Origin: Marsupella aquatica
Lineage: Eukaryota > Marchantiophyta
Direction: 5' to 3'
NCBI GenBank assembly: GCA_973895155.1
Contig: OZ316892.1
Location: forward strand, 20,398,001 to 20,462,000
DNA length: 64,000 nucleotides
Below, piece by piece: positions 44,382 to 56,300 of this stretch. The notes beneath the pieces are model-generated. The model made no database searches. It was not told the DNA's origin and saw only the letters and a list, made by a program, of their open reading frames with translations. The translations under genes were made by a program, and so were the position numbers. The stretch's first letter is position 1, and each line of letters starts with the position of its first letter.

Positions 44382-44847
44382 TCCTGACGGGATTGTAGGA
44401 TTGCTTATATCAGATATATCCGCAACAGGAGTGTCAGCAACCCTCCTGTGCCGCCTTTGCTCACTTGATCGAAGAAGTTCCTCCGAACTCTCCTCCCATG
44501 GGAATCAAAAGTACAAAAGTCTACGCAGTCATATCACTGTCTCATATATACGCACTCTGCCTTATGGTGCTTTATGGCGCACTCAATAGACAACGAATCG
44601 ATTGTCATAGTAGTCCCCCAAAAGTGAGAAGAGACTATAGGAGCCATTTTGAATTCATGATGCGCTAGGTTACTCTGGATGGATCGATGAAAGCTCTAAA
44701 CATATATTACATAGGTGCTCGAGGAACTGAACGCCCGAATCAGGAGTGGTCGTTGTCTTAACTAGCTTTCACACACTCAGAGTCCGCTGTCTAATGCTCA
44801 GTATAAACGAATCCAGTGTCTCTCATTAAGAGGCTTGCCCGTAGACA

Positions 44848-45110
44848 AGATGCTTCTCAGTCTATGCTTGGCTGTGCAAAATGCCAAGTTCACATATATA
44901 AATGTTGAACGAATGTTTTGAGCTCACCATAATTACAAAACGACTGCAGCCTATCCAGATCCCGGCCATCTTAACACAAATTAGTATAAGATTTTCTGGG
45001 TCGCAGTATGATTTTCATAAGAGAACCATTTTGCACTCTGAGAAAATTAATGTATTTTTCTCTCGTTCCATTATGATTCTATGATTCTCATAAGACAAGG
45101 TTTTGTTGAG
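44848..45110. repeat. Dispersed repeat family 3, copy A
   Basis: GATGCTTCTCAGTCTATGCT and GGCTGTGCAAAA, followed by CCTATCCAGATCCC, TGTATTTTTCTC and AAGACAAGGTTTTG, in the same order as at 62140-62385. Confidence 0.7.
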
Positions 45111-45700
45111 TAAGAAAAACATATGCAATTTTTTTTATATGTATTACTAGATCGATCACCCTAGAATAGCAATTAGATCTGAACGTTAAAAACCCTCAGG
45201 AATATAGTCTTGACAGTCGAGGATAGCGTTTTTGTTACAGCTCTTGGCACCTCGATCTGTTCTTACGAAAGATTTCCCTTTTGACTTCTTCCAAATTTCC
45301 CAACTAGAATATACATATTCTTTTGTCAAGCGATAGAGTGATCTGTTTAAGTAAGAGACAAACTTCTAAACCAAGGAGTAATCCATGAAAATATGTTCAT
45401 GTAGGAACCCACATAGAAACAATCACATCTAACAGTTAGATTATCATAGAACGTACAGTGAAATAAATCAGTTCTCAGTTTTGTGCTAAGTATGTGCTAG
45501 ATGATTAATCTTTGAATGTGGACCTCACAAGGATTGAATCTATCATCATGTACAATACAATTAGATTGATCTTTATTCTAGAGACAATCTTCATCAATAG
45601 ATCTCTTCTAGTGATGTTTCATGTCATCAGATACGAAACCACACATTCCTAGTTCAGTCTTCTTTAGTCTATTAGAAGTAGGACAAGAGTCTATTGAAAC
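45111..45700. other. AT-rich stretch, nothing recognised
   Basis: No frame, repeat or RNA feature supported. Confidence 0.4.
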
Positions 45701-45926
45701 TCAACAGAAATGGTGGCCTTCCAATGGTCTGCATCTGGTTCAGTGACATCTTCTTAATTTATAAGAGATATGTCTTTGAAAATGCTTGTTGTAAAAAGTG
45801 AAGCCGGCCCATATTCGTTGTTGGGCCTTGAAACGTTCAGCAAGAGAATCATATTTCTCCACTTAACTTGAGTATGTAGTGATCCTGCCACTTTTTGAGG
45901 TAGAGGCGGAAAAATATATGGACTAA

Positions 45927-45970
45927 GTGGAGAACTAGACGAAGGAGCACTCCTTCGTCTAGTTCTCCAC
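45927..45970. repeat. Perfect palindrome, 21-bp arms, 2-base loop
   Basis: The arm 45927-45947 (GTGGAGAACTAGACGAAGGA plus G) is exactly complementary to 45950-45970. Confidence 0.97.
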
Positions 45971-46042
45971 AAAGCAGTCCGTCCAGAAGGAGATGAATAA
46001 ATAGAACCAGAAGTGGTACTAGATGAAAAGTAGGAACGACCG

Positions 46043-46091
46043 ATGAAGTAGATGTACTCTGCTGAGTAGAAGCAGAGTACATCTACTTCAT
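46043..46091. repeat. Perfect palindrome, 21-bp arms, 7-base loop
   Basis: The arm 46043-46063 (ATGAAGTAGATGTACTCTGC plus T) is exactly complementary to 46071-46091. Confidence 0.97.
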
Positions 46092-46194
46092 TGAAATGGT
46101 CTAACTTAGTCCGGACAGTAGTTCTGCAAATGAGTTGCACTAGGAAGAAGTGTCTCTCGCCAATAAGGCTTGGAAGAGAAGATTCAAAAAGCAT

Positions 46195-47450
46195 AGAAAG
46201 GATAGCATTTATCGATTGTGTATGGTTTTTACACTCAGCTCAGTCAATTGTCATCTAATCCCTTTTTCAATAAATCAAGCATCAAAATCTGTGCTACAGT
46301 GAGCATAGGGATTGTTACTAAATATAGATAATTTTCAATTGTGCTAAGAGAGTACGTAATTCTAACAAATGGTTCCCTTAGGATCTTTACTGGATTGGAC
46401 ATTAACAAGCACGGGCAGCCCATATGCTGCTCTGATGCGGAAACCAGCCAGGTTCTTCCCTCTCATCGACCCTGGCCTCGATTTTTGCCAGAGATCCATC
46501 TTTCTACGGCTATATCAAAGATGCCCAATTCAAGGGTACGTTGTCAATCGATTGGTGGTGGAAATGGAAACGCAAACTGAGATGACTGCTGAGCTAATAG
46601 GTACGTACAGGGCTGTCCAAATAGTCGATAAATATATTCATCAGCCGATGGCAATCTTAATTTATGGGTATACATGCTGTCAGCGTGATGTAATGAATGA
46701 ATGATAGTGCAAGAACAAAAGACTCTAACTTCAGCCTCAGCTATTAACGTGAAAGTCTACTGTCTTTGAGTGTGATTCCAAGTCCTACCATTACTGCCCA
46801 CGTCTCATTGTACGTATTTGAGGGTGATTCAAACGCCTACCATTACTGTTCATGCTTTGTCTGATTCCACACCTAATAACAGTTAAAATCAATCTCCATC
46901 TGTCCGCTTGAAATAAAATTCATCCTCTTCAAAACGCACGTACATCCTCAAGTTCATATAAGATACTTACGATACAGTCTAATTCAAAGAGGTTAATTAT
47001 CACATATAAACTTCCTCCCTAAATATAATATTAATACAAGAAATTTGTCTTCACAAAATAGCTGCCAAGGCCAACGTACCTAGCTGCCCTAGCTTAAAGC
47101 TCAAGGCCAACGTACATGGCCCTAGCTTAAAGATGAGCACGTAGCCTTGCATTAAACCTAACTAAGCACGGGAAAGAATTCTCATGTCATGGGAGAGGAG
47201 CAGAAAGGTGGGAGTCAAAACCAAGATTGGACATTTTCTTAAATATTCACGATATACTCATGTGACTCCAATCAAAGTCAAATCGCAATTCCCTAGAGGA
47301 CAACTTTATTAAAATTAATCAACTATTCAGCTGATCGGGTGTAACAGATGCTCCCACATTCGATCATTGTAAGCTCTTCTATGGCCTAGAAACTCTTGGC
47401 TTGCAATGACTCGATCAAGCGACTCCACGAGATGCACAGTTATATCCAGA
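46195..47450. other. Mostly non-coding, one possible exon remnant
   Basis: On the plus strand 46369-46533 (ATG, reading MVPLGSLLDWTLTSTGSPYA ... RCPIQG) is followed by CAAGG|GTACGT, a strong donor context, so it could be an exon; I do not recognise the protein. The rest is AT-rich, with a duplicated AAGGCCAACGTAC phrase at 47066-47115. Confidence 0.3.
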
Positions 47451-48026
47451 TCAAGGACTTATATATGTCCAGATACTCAGAAGCCACTGAGGCAAACTTG
47501 TAAACCCATCAATGGGAACCCAATTGAATTCTAGAGCAGGGACATGAAGCACTCCAGCAGTAAACTTCGACGGAATGGCTGCATTTCTGGCATTCTGTAC
47601 AGTAGGGTTGTTGTGTGAACCACCATTGCCCAAACCTGGATTCCCTCCAGCCAGCATTTGACTATCTGCCTGTTGCTCTTGTTCCTGCAATGGTTTTCTA
47701 CCATCATGATTGAAAATTCCAGGGTATAGATCTTTCTCCCACTTGTACATGACGTGGATGCGTACCCCATTTAGTACAGTCAGGTTCAGAATCTCCAATG
47801 CTCTTGCTGCATTTTCCGCATCTTCGTAGACTACAAAAGCAGACTGCAGGCTTGTGTTGTTGGCCATTGAGCCAATCGTGATGTAGGCCACTCGGCCGAT
47901 CGCCCTCAAAATTTCGTCGAGCTGATGTTCTGATATGTCCTTGTGCAAGTTCGCCACATAAAGGGGTTCTATCAAATATTGAGAGTGACCAGCTGCTGCA
48001 TGCATTTGTCCTTGAAGGTCAGACAT
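47451..48026 (-). CDS. PABP-like protein with a single RRM
   Basis: 191 residues from the ATG at 48026 (MSDLQGQMHAAA). An earlier GTG is open but not a plant start. Residues about 20-100 form one RNA-recognition motif: RNP2 is LYVANL, the helix reads SEHQLDEILRAIGRV, and the end is AARALEILNLTVLNGVRIHVMY, the signature of the first RRM of poly(A)-binding proteins. RNP1 is SAFVVY; the first aromatic contact is Ser while the second Phe is kept, so RNA binding may be weaker or altered. The remaining 90 residues are rich in Gln, Asn and Gly, then hydrophobic (LEFNWVPIDGFTSLPQWLL), with no second RRM and no PABC domain. It may be a lineage-specific short RNA-binding protein or a truncated PABP-derived copy. 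The frame is intact and intronless as far as it is visible. Confidence 0.8.
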   Translation of the reverse strand: MSDLQGQMHAAAGHSQYLIEPLYVANLHKDISEHQLDEILRAIGRVAYITIGSMANNTSLQSAFVVYEDAENAARALEILNLTVLNGVRIHVMYKWEKDLYPGIFNHDGRKPLQEQEQQADSQMLAGGNPGLGNGGSHNNPTVQNARNAAIPSKFTAGVLHVPALEFNWVPIDGFTSLPQWLLSIWTYISP

Positions 48027-48740
48027 GGTCGCTTCCTCTTCTTCCACTCAAAATGCCCAATCTGATGCCCAATCTGATATTCCGGTTCCCTGTAGACTGA
48101 CACAAACACGTTAAATTTCCCTGTGAAGATGGTTGTATAGGACAGAGTTGGAAGCTAGCCAAGACTTGAGGCTGAGAGTAAACTCGGAAGAAAAATACAG
48201 GGAAACAAGTAAAACTAGAAGGGAAAATGGGGCAATAAAGCTGGAAGGAAGTGGAACCCGCAGGTAGGCTGGAGAGTTTAAATCAAATGATAGCAACTGA
48301 ACTTTACTCAACATGCTAAAATTGACAATCACGCACACCTCTACTGGCTCACAACTTCAGCACGTACTGTCCCTTTCCCTTTGAATTTCTTAATTCTCTC
48401 TCTCACTCAGGAACAAGTTTCCTTACTGAAGTGATTGCGCGTAGAAGACAATGAAAATGTTTGCTTCAGACAAGTCCTTATATGGAAAAGGAAACACATA
48501 TACAAACAAGTAGCAGATCGATTTGACTAATGATAAAAGGAGTACGTTCATCAGATAACCCTACAAAGTTCACCCAACTAGTAACTACAAACTTTATCCA
48601 ACTAGTAACTACAAAGTTCATCTGACTAGTAACCAAATTACTCTAAAGTAGTCACTAGATACAAAAGTAAGTAATTTTTACTCAAATAAACTACCTCATA
48701 TTCTAAGTTTAAGATGTATTCTCTCAAAATTGGAATGAAG
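48027..48740. other. Upstream region of the RRM gene
   Basis: It should include the 5' UTR and promoter of the minus-strand gene. The phrase ACTAGTAACTACAAA and variants repeat at 48575-48635. No other gene seen. Confidence 0.4.
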
Positions 48741-48903
48741 AGGCCCAGAGAGGCATGACTTTGTGGTAGTTCACTTGAATTGAGACTCATAGGTCTTGGG
48801 TTCAACTGTTGTGGCTGACATTTCCCAACTATTGTGGCTGACTCTTCTCTTTCTGTGGGGTTTCACAGATTTCCCTTTAAAAATAAAAATAAAAAATAAA
48901 AAA
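48741..48903 (+). mobile_element. tRNA-derived SINE, copy 2, with target duplication
   Basis: It is the same family as 33172-33324. ACTTTGTGGTAGTTCACTTG (A box) and GGGTTCAACT (B box) are followed by GTGGGGTTTCACAGATTTCC and an A-rich tail (AAAATAAAAATAAAAAATAA). It carries an extra internal repeat of a TTGTGGCTGAC phrase. TGGAATGAAG flanks it exactly at 48731-48740 and 48904-48913. Confidence 0.85.
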
Positions 48904-49830
48904 TGGAATGAAGACATTTCACTCAGATGAATTGCCTTTCTTTCATTGTTCCAAATTGACTAGAAGTAACCATTGCTCTACAATATATATAAAACTGGAC
49001 TTTTGGACAATTTCTGCATTTCCTCAAATTAAATTAAATAACATAAATAAAATTGAGCACATATTGATATTTTTTTAATCAACTCATCACACATTTGCCT
49101 TATCAATCATTGAAAAATAAGTCTATATCAATATGCATTGTGAATTCAGGATGTTCATTTTGTGAGGTAAGACTTAAGGGAGTTTGTTAGAGACTTGGGT
49201 TCTTTTAAACAAACTTTGGTTTTTATTATTTCTTCACTTATTATCAAGTCCAGGTTTTACAACTTTATTCCAACACTCTCGCCAACACTAAATATTTTTG
49301 ATACAGGGGAATTTCGTCTTGTTTATGTTTGGAGAGCCTTTGGCTGACTTTTACTTACTTGCTAGATAGTCTTGAAGGAGATCGATCTTAGTCAAGTTAA
49401 TTTGGTCGATGTCTTTGGTCCTTTTCAACCCTGTTGATTGCCTTTGTGCACCCTAGGTGAGTGCGCCTTGAGTGAGTGGGTGTCATGATGGCTTAGCCGG
49501 GCATATCCTCCCTTCCTTAGCTTGTCTACCAGCCAGAGTACGTGGGTGTGCTGAATTGACTTGGTTTCTTCAGTCTGGCCTTTCACCCTCTCCTCCCCCC
49601 CCCCCCCCCCCTTTGGTCCAGCCTTTGGTCAGGTGCAACTTACTGCCTTCAGCTTTACGTAGATTTTATTTGTGCACTTACCTCTTGACTGCTATAAGTA
49701 CCGCTTCCAGATATCCGTGTCATGCATGCATTTTTTGTTTTTGCAGAATCTAGTCAGAGCAGAGCAGGTGTCAGTCTTTGCTCTCAATTAAACTCTAAAG
49801 TGTTAATTGTTGCCGACTGCATCTGGCTCT
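48904..49830. other. Intergenic stretch
   Basis: Contains the 17-base poly(C) tract at 49595-49611 within a pyrimidine-rich block. No gene supported. Confidence 0.4.
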
Positions 49831-50039
49831 ATTAAAATGGCTAACAGGTACCTTCCCACAACGTTAGCGTCATTCTGACTAGCAAGTTGCTGAAAGGATA
49901 AGTCCAGATGTACGTCAGTGCCATAGTTGGAGAAGAAGATCTGTACGTAGATATATATGCCAAAAAGACTTTGATCGACATTCTTATTGTCACAGAAGAT
50001 AGAAATGGTTTGTTAACGAAAACTAATATCAAAAAGTAA

Positions 50040-50429
50040 TTGGTGACGCCAAATAGATTCTGTGCTAGCTTTCCGAAATGCCACATATTGGGATTCAGTG
50101 CTAGAAAGAGCAACAGATTTCTGCTTCTTATACTGGTCGAACTGATAACACAACCAGCAAGTAGAAACAATATCCTCCAGTTGATTTAGGAAAATCTTTA
50201 ATCGTCGATCATCACTATAAGATGAGTCGATCAGAGTACTCTCGAAATGAAAAGGTTGATCAGATTGACTATACGGCAGACTGACTATCGGGCTGAGTAT
50301 ATTGTAGACATAAATGCTTAGTAGCATGTGAATAGTGAAAAATTTTCTCAACGTCAATCCAATCCACTGTTGATCGAGGACCCAGATAGATTGATTACAG
50401 TACGTGCTATTTATCAGGACGAGAAGCAA
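50040..50429 (-). pseudogene. Copia RNase H remnant of element C
   Basis: One open frame reads SYSDDRRLKIF and KKQKSVALSSTESQYVAFRKASTESIW, the RNase H core with its usual SSTE-EY-type motif slightly altered. Homology fades after FCDN near 49990. Confidence 0.85.
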
Positions 50430-50595
50430 TCATGAGCCACGTTAAACTAGCTACCTATAGCACTCTGATATGGAATGGCCATGGCCTGCATAGCAGCATT
50501 TTTCTCAGGTGTGTAGAAGAAGGTGATTAATCTTGAGTTAACTGCTAAATTCATAAGGCCTGTGTGTATATAGGTTTACAGTCAAGCATATGAAA

Positions 50596-51201
50596 TTATT
50601 TGAGCTTGTAGTTTGATATAGTAACACGAAACCACCCTTGAGTTCTGTGAAGTTGAAGGTGCATACCAAGGATATGACGAGCAATACCAAGATCTGTCAT
50701 GTCAAATTCGAGAGAGTTATCCCTTTTTTGAAGTAAAGAATCACTAGAGTTAGCTACAATGGTGTCGACATCAACATAAAGAGCAAGAATATGAAAGCAG
50801 ATCCACACCATAGAGTGTAAATATTGTTATCAGCAATAGAACCGATGAAACCAATATTCAGTAGAGCTGTGAAACTTTTCATACCACATTAAAGCCTATT
50901 GTTTCAACCATATATAGAGCGACCCAAATACTAGAGTAATCATGAAACTTCCAAACCAGGAGGAAGGTCCATATAGATCTCTTGGTAAAGTTTACCATAG
51001 AGAAAAGTAACAATCACATCTAATTGATGTAAAGTCAAATTGAACTGAATTGCCAATACTTACAAATAAAGTGCGCAAAGATTGAAGGCGAACCGTTCCA
51101 ATGTTAGACAATTCCAGGTATTTGAGTAAAACCCTTAGCAACCAAACAAGCTTTACATTTGTATATGCGACCATCATCGATGGGTTAATTTTAAAACTCA
51201 T
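50596..51201 (-). pseudogene. Copia reverse transcriptase remnants of element C
   Basis: YTNVKLVWLLRV in one frame and YKCKACLVAKGFTQ in another mark the start. ALYVDVDTIVANSS (from a YVDD motif) and FDMTDLGIARHILGM mark the later part. The catalytic Asp pair is disrupted. Confidence 0.85.
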
Positions 51202-52005
51202 CTACAGCCCACGTACAGTGCTAGATCAGGACTGGTGGTAAAGGTACCAAGTTCTATACTTGCATTCTCTCCATGTTCTGTAACTAACTCGACTGAAATA
51301 GCATTATTCTAATGTGAAGCGTCAGGTCTAATGACCGCTTGTCAATATCTTTTAGGTTCCGTAACTTTTAGGTTCCGGAAGAGTTTTCAAAGGTGTAAGA
51401 AGAGCCCATCGTTTCTTAATTATCAGCCTCTTGTGAATCCTCGCTGGCCTGGTCAGTAGCTTGTTCAATAAACAAATCATTATTCTAGTGATACCACGTA
51501 CCAGTATGAAGAGGTGGAGCCAAAACACGTGAACTAGGCCAAGAAGAAAATGGAACATGCGTTCGGCCAAAAGATAGAGAACTGGTAGCAGTTAGGGAAA
51601 GAACTAGATGTTAGACTATATTAGTTTGTAATTATAGTACAATTCCACCATGCTTCAGGAGAATATATATATATATATAGTGTGGTAATTAGTCAATGTA
51701 TAGTACTTACGTCACATAGATTGCATTTCACTAGCTACTTCTCATGACAAGGACCAAGGAAATACTAGAACTGGCAATGGTGTCATAATCATATATGAAA
51801 ACCATAGTTCATAGGTGGTTTGTGAGAAAACCATAGGGTTCATAGGTAGTTTTTGATGGTGGCAAGGCTTTGTTAGGTAATCTATTTTGTAAATATGGTG
51901 GCCATGAGAAGAGCTTCACCCCATTATGTTTTGGAAGAGATGATTAGGTCAACATTAAATGAACAGCATTCATGATTGTACGGTTTTTACTGTCCGATAC
52001 TCCAT

Positions 52006-52658
52006 TTATGTTCCAGAGTATGAGTTACTGTGAATACATCGGGAATGCAGAACTCGTTGCATGAAGGCTGAAGACCGGTATTCACCTCCGTTGTCAAATC
52101 GCAGCATCTTTATTCGATGAGGCTGATGCAGTGTCTCCACTTTTGTCACAAGTTGAAAAATTTGTGGAAGTGCATCTGACTTATTCGTGAGAAGATAAAA
52201 GTAGTATAACAAGAGAAATCGTCAATGAATGAAATGAAATATCGAAATCCCTAGTGAGTAGGTGGAGAAATAGGGCCAAAAATGTCTGTGTGAATTAATC
52301 CCAATATGCCTGAGGCTCGGTGAGCAGGTATGTTGGGAACGGGATTTCTGGTCTGTTTGCCAAACAGGCAAGTCTTGCAAGAAGAATCATGAGAATGAAG
52401 GTGATTAGGAAATCCATTAGCCATTTTTTGGGATTGCAATTGAGAAATTTGTGTGGCACTAATGTGTCCCAAACGACTGTGCCAGGGGTCAAAAGAGTTA
52501 GCAAAATTTGCATAGGCTGCAATAATAGGTGAAGGCAAAATAGTTTCACCTAATTTATATAAATTTCTTATCAGATAACTAGTTGTGATAACTGCTCCTT
52601 GAGGAATCGCGCAAGAAACATTGTTCTTGCTGGATGAGTGCAGAGCCTCCTGCAGCAT
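52006..52658 (-). pseudogene. Copia pre-integrase and integrase remnants of element C
   Basis: DPWHSRLGHISATQI ... CKTCLFGKQTRNPVP is the HHCC zinc module and ILGLIHTDIFGPISPPT the first catalytic Asp. A second frame has YFYLLTNKSDALPQIF and RFDNGGEYRSSAFMQ, the second Asp region. The Glu part is missing or unreadable. Confidence 0.9.
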
Positions 52659-53369
52659 CCAGGTGTTTTAGAGAGGACAAATTCTTCTTAAGTCGTGGAA
52701 TGTGCAGGACATCAGAGATGGTATAGTTGGTGCCCTCGGAAAGTAGCTAGGATAGTAACTTGGCCAATGCCCTGAATCTTTTATCTCTGAGGTAAGAACT
52801 GTGAATCTGTATAAGGAGTATAGTTTATGAAGTATTCACCAGAATGAGACATGTGGTAAGTTGCTCCAGGTACCAGGAAGTATCTGGATTTCCAGAACCG
52901 TATACCCGTCTGCAACAGCAAACATATGATGAGAAGTAGAATTTGTTTGAGGATTCAGACCTTTTGCTAAATTTTGTTGGTCTGAAACTCTCTTACAGCA
53001 ATCTTTGATGTGATGGATATGCAATTGACAATAGAAGCACTTCATCCATTTGTAATTAGCCTGATGGCTAGATGATGCTGGAGACTGCCAATCAGTAATA
53101 GAAGACGATTATTCTTTGTTGGAAGGATTGGGAGGAACTTTGTTTAGAAGGGCTTACGCCCCCGCCTATGCCTCTAGTAGTATTTCGTCTACGACTATTA
53201 CCACGCCATGGGTAGCCTGCTTGCCTTGGATAGTCTACTATCTTGGTCGTGTTTGGTGGAGAGCGAACGCCTCTACTGACGAAAAGTGCCGTTATGGGTT
53301 CAATATGGCCTGTGTCTTCGTCTTCTTCTCTTCTTGAAGAAGATATGTTATCACTTTCTGGAGTGATAA

Positions 53370-53860
53370 ATTAGTTTGACCTCGCAAAGAAGTCAACAAA
53401 TTGCGATAACTGTGATCGCATTAGTGCTAGAAATTGGCTTTCATCAGAGGTGATCACTCCAGCTTCAGAGAGTTGATCAACATGTTTGGTCACGCTCTCC
53501 ATTTCTTTCATCTTGAGAGTTTGTAACTCATCCTGGAGGTACATTTATGTTACTGCATCTTGAGCCTGGTAAAGAGTTTCCAGCTTCGTCCAGGCTTCAG
53601 TTGAATTTGTCGTTGAGCTGATGTGATGCACTTGCAAATTGTCAAGACGATTCACAATGAACAATAATGCAATTCGATCATTGGTAACCCATTCTTGAAT
53701 ACTCTGGCTCCAGCTGCTACAGGCGCTATAAGCTCAGGAATTGTTCTATCTACAATTCCAACTAAATCTTCAGCGGACAGAATCAAATTCATCCGGAACC
53801 TCCAGATTTAGTATCCTCCAGATGTAGTATGACTGTCAGATTTTGGAATGTGGTCAATTT
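53370..53860 (-). pseudogene. Copia gag remnant of element C
   Basis: ALLFIVNRLDNLQVHHISST, STEAWTKLETLYQAQDAV, then after a stop MYLQDELQTLKMKEMESVTK, the UBN2 gag core. The downstream zinc knuckle CFYCQLHIHHIKDC lies at about 53040-53000. Confidence 0.82.
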
Positions 53861-54644
53861 TGAGAAGAGCACTAGATTTCACCATCGTAAATAGATGGGA
53901 GAATAAATCAACAAGATTTGACTGGATGAGCAGCGGAATTCTTAGAAATTGTAAAAAGTGCAGGATTCTGACAAAATTGAACAAGTTTCTGAAGAAATTG
54001 AATATGCTGAAATGAATACAAGAAATTCGCAAAAATTAGATGTAGGTCCTCAATAAAATAGGAAGATTGAGTAAAAGGCGTCATCACTATTACAGAGAGT
54101 CGAGGCATCCCTCAACTTCTAATTCTCAAAGGAAGATTGAATTGAAGTGACTAGAGCCAAGACATAATGCCAGGACTGACATACTCAAATTGTGAATACA
54201 AAGGACTCAAAGATTGCATGCAATTGAACTCAGATACTTTGATTGCTCAAAGTAAAGCCCATACAATTTCCCTAATTTTAATAGAGATTGTAACTAAGCT
54301 AAGAGTCACACTGAAAAGGTGTGTCTTTGTATATATGACATTTGAAGATGACCCTAAGAGTATGTCAGTCCATCTCTGTAAGAATGAATAGACTTATCAG
54401 ACAGATCTAGTGGATAGAAATCATCCACAGAGCTATAGTAAATCAAGGCTCTGTTAAGGGGTAATGTGAACATGCACTAAGCATATGCATGTTACTTCAT
54501 ATGTACAGAGGGTTACACTTGAAAGAGTACACCTACCCAAAAGGGTACACCTATTTCCAGTTTCATCCTTCTAAAAATGAATCCTGTTTAGTCTCATAGT
54601 TGTAGATTATTCATTAGTACACACATTCATATCATCATATTTGG

Positions 54645-54685
54645 CTTATGTTGTATAATTATGTCAATAAATTATACAACATAAG
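54645..54685. repeat. Perfect hairpin, 16-bp arms, in the probable LTR of element D
   Basis: CTTATGTTGTATAATT (54645-54660) pairs exactly with 54670-54685 across a 9-base loop. Confidence 0.95.
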
Positions 54686-55030
54686 TGCTTATTGATATTT
54701 GAGATGGTATCAAAGGTCTTGAAAGGAATGATGAATAGTTTGAAGGGAGAGATGGAGATAGTAAATCTCATGATGAATTTAAAACTGCATTCATGAGATT
54801 TCCACACAATTGCAGTTTAACTTCATTCAATGAATTCTCTCATGAGCTTAGAACTGAACTTGCATTGTGCTCCACCTCCTAAATCTTGGTATCCTCATTT
54901 CCAATAGTAACTAGAGGAGAATTTTCAATGAGTGTCCTCTATAGATCTATTTTAAGAAGAAAGACATTTTCTTCTTCTTAGTAAGCTAGACGTTCATTAG
55001 GCTAACTTTTTTTTAGTAGTTTATTCCATA

Positions 55031-55885
55031 TGGCTACTCCTACTTCATTTCGTAGCAGGGTCTATCATGTGGTGGAGAAGTTAAATGGATTGAACTATTC
55101 ATTCTGGAAGATTAAGTTGGATATATCACTAATTCGACAAGATGTTTTTTCAGTACATAGTTGATGGCACGCTTCCTAATCCAGGGCCTGCTAATCCAAT
55201 AGCTTTAGTGGAATAGAAAACAAAAGATGCTAAGGCAAGAGCTGACCTGATACTTCATTGCGCAAACAAACAAACTCAGTTGGCCCGTCAGTTGGTTCGT
55301 ACCTTAGTTAGCAAGTTTAAAAGAGATTTGGGATAAATTGAAGGCAACCTACGAGTTGTCTGATTTTTCAGTGCGCTGAAGTCGCTATTCATCGGCAAAT
55401 TTTACAAGTAACTCTTTCTACTTGAAGGTAATTCAGTACTTGACTTCCTAGAAGAGTTTCAAGGCCAAGTGACTAGGCTGCAGTTGCTGGTCTTATAATT
55501 CCTGATAACCAGTTAATCATTTAACTTTTGGAAGCATTACCCAAGTCATAGAAGTCATTCATCTCCATTCAATCAAATCAACCCGGTCTTACGTTCTCTG
55601 TACGTACCTCTTGCTAAAATTCTTCAAAGAAAATGCCATGCAAACTCATCATGGTTCCAAGGGTAAATCTGAATCTCAAACCAATGGTGCATTAATTGTT
55701 GTGGAGAAGTACAAAGGTAAACCCAAGGTCAAACTGGAAATTCACATCCCATTAGGTTCTTCAAATGATGGCAAATACAAAGAACTTACATGCCATTATT
55801 GTCGGGATTATTGTTTAAAGAAATGTAATATTGCTCCAGATTGTTGCAGCCTAGCAAAAGACCATGTTGCTGGTATTTTTTGACC
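55031..55885 (+). pseudogene. Copia gag remnant of element D
   Basis: From ATG 55031: MATPTSFRSRVYHVVEKLNG then NYSFWKIKLDISLI, a gag N terminus. Stops and shifts follow. Near the end GKYKELTCHYCRDYCLKKCNIAPDC is a degenerate zinc knuckle, sharing GKYKELTCH with element B. Confidence 0.8.
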
Positions 55886-56300
55886 AGCAAAACCACCATC
55901 AAATCAACTCAATTAGCTGATAGTACTCCACATAGACAATTCACCACACTGCCATTTGTGCTCAGACCCTTTACCACCCCGTCCCCCCTCCCCCCAACTC
56001 GTTTGGGATTTCATTATTTCACAATCTCTATTGACTATTTGTGGCCTGTTGCTTAGTACTTACACCATTTATCTCTTATTACACCAAAACAGATGCTTTT
56101 TCTCAATTCACTCAGTTTGTGACTAATGTGGAGACTCGTGCCCATTAGAATATATGCTACAATTGACAATGGTGGTGAGTACCGTTCTCACTACCGTTCT
56201 TCAGCCTTTGATGGATCGATTCTGCCTAATTAAAGGTATTGCTTAGCCAGGTGCTTGGCAATTCACTGTTTTACATACTCCTCGGCAGGGCTTGTAGAGA
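55886..56300 (+). pseudogene. Copia integrase remnants of element D
   Basis: IDNGGEYRSH near 56163-56192 is the second catalytic Asp region, preceded by degraded core sequence. No continuous frame. Confidence 0.6.

Larger units (their letters stand above)
45700..46194 (-). pseudogene. Probable copia integrase-to-reverse-transcriptase linker fragment
   Basis: A minus-strand frame of 146 codons is Ser/Pro-rich (SSSTTSGSIYSSPSGRTA, SSSSPLSPYIFPP) like the variable linker of copia pol. It is followed in another frame by DVTEPDADHWKATISVEF, which resembles the start of a copia reverse transcriptase (TEP ... W). Two perfect palindromes interrupt the linker. The assignment rests on composition and one motif. 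Confidence 0.45.
49830..54110 (-). mobile_element. Decayed Ty1/copia element C
   Basis: On the minus strand: gag (about 53860-53370), zinc knuckle (53045-52990), pre-integrase and integrase (52658-52006), reverse transcriptase (51201-50596) and RNase H (50429-50040). Many stops and frame changes separate the parts. LTRs were not identified with confidence, so the borders are approximate. Confidence 0.82.
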
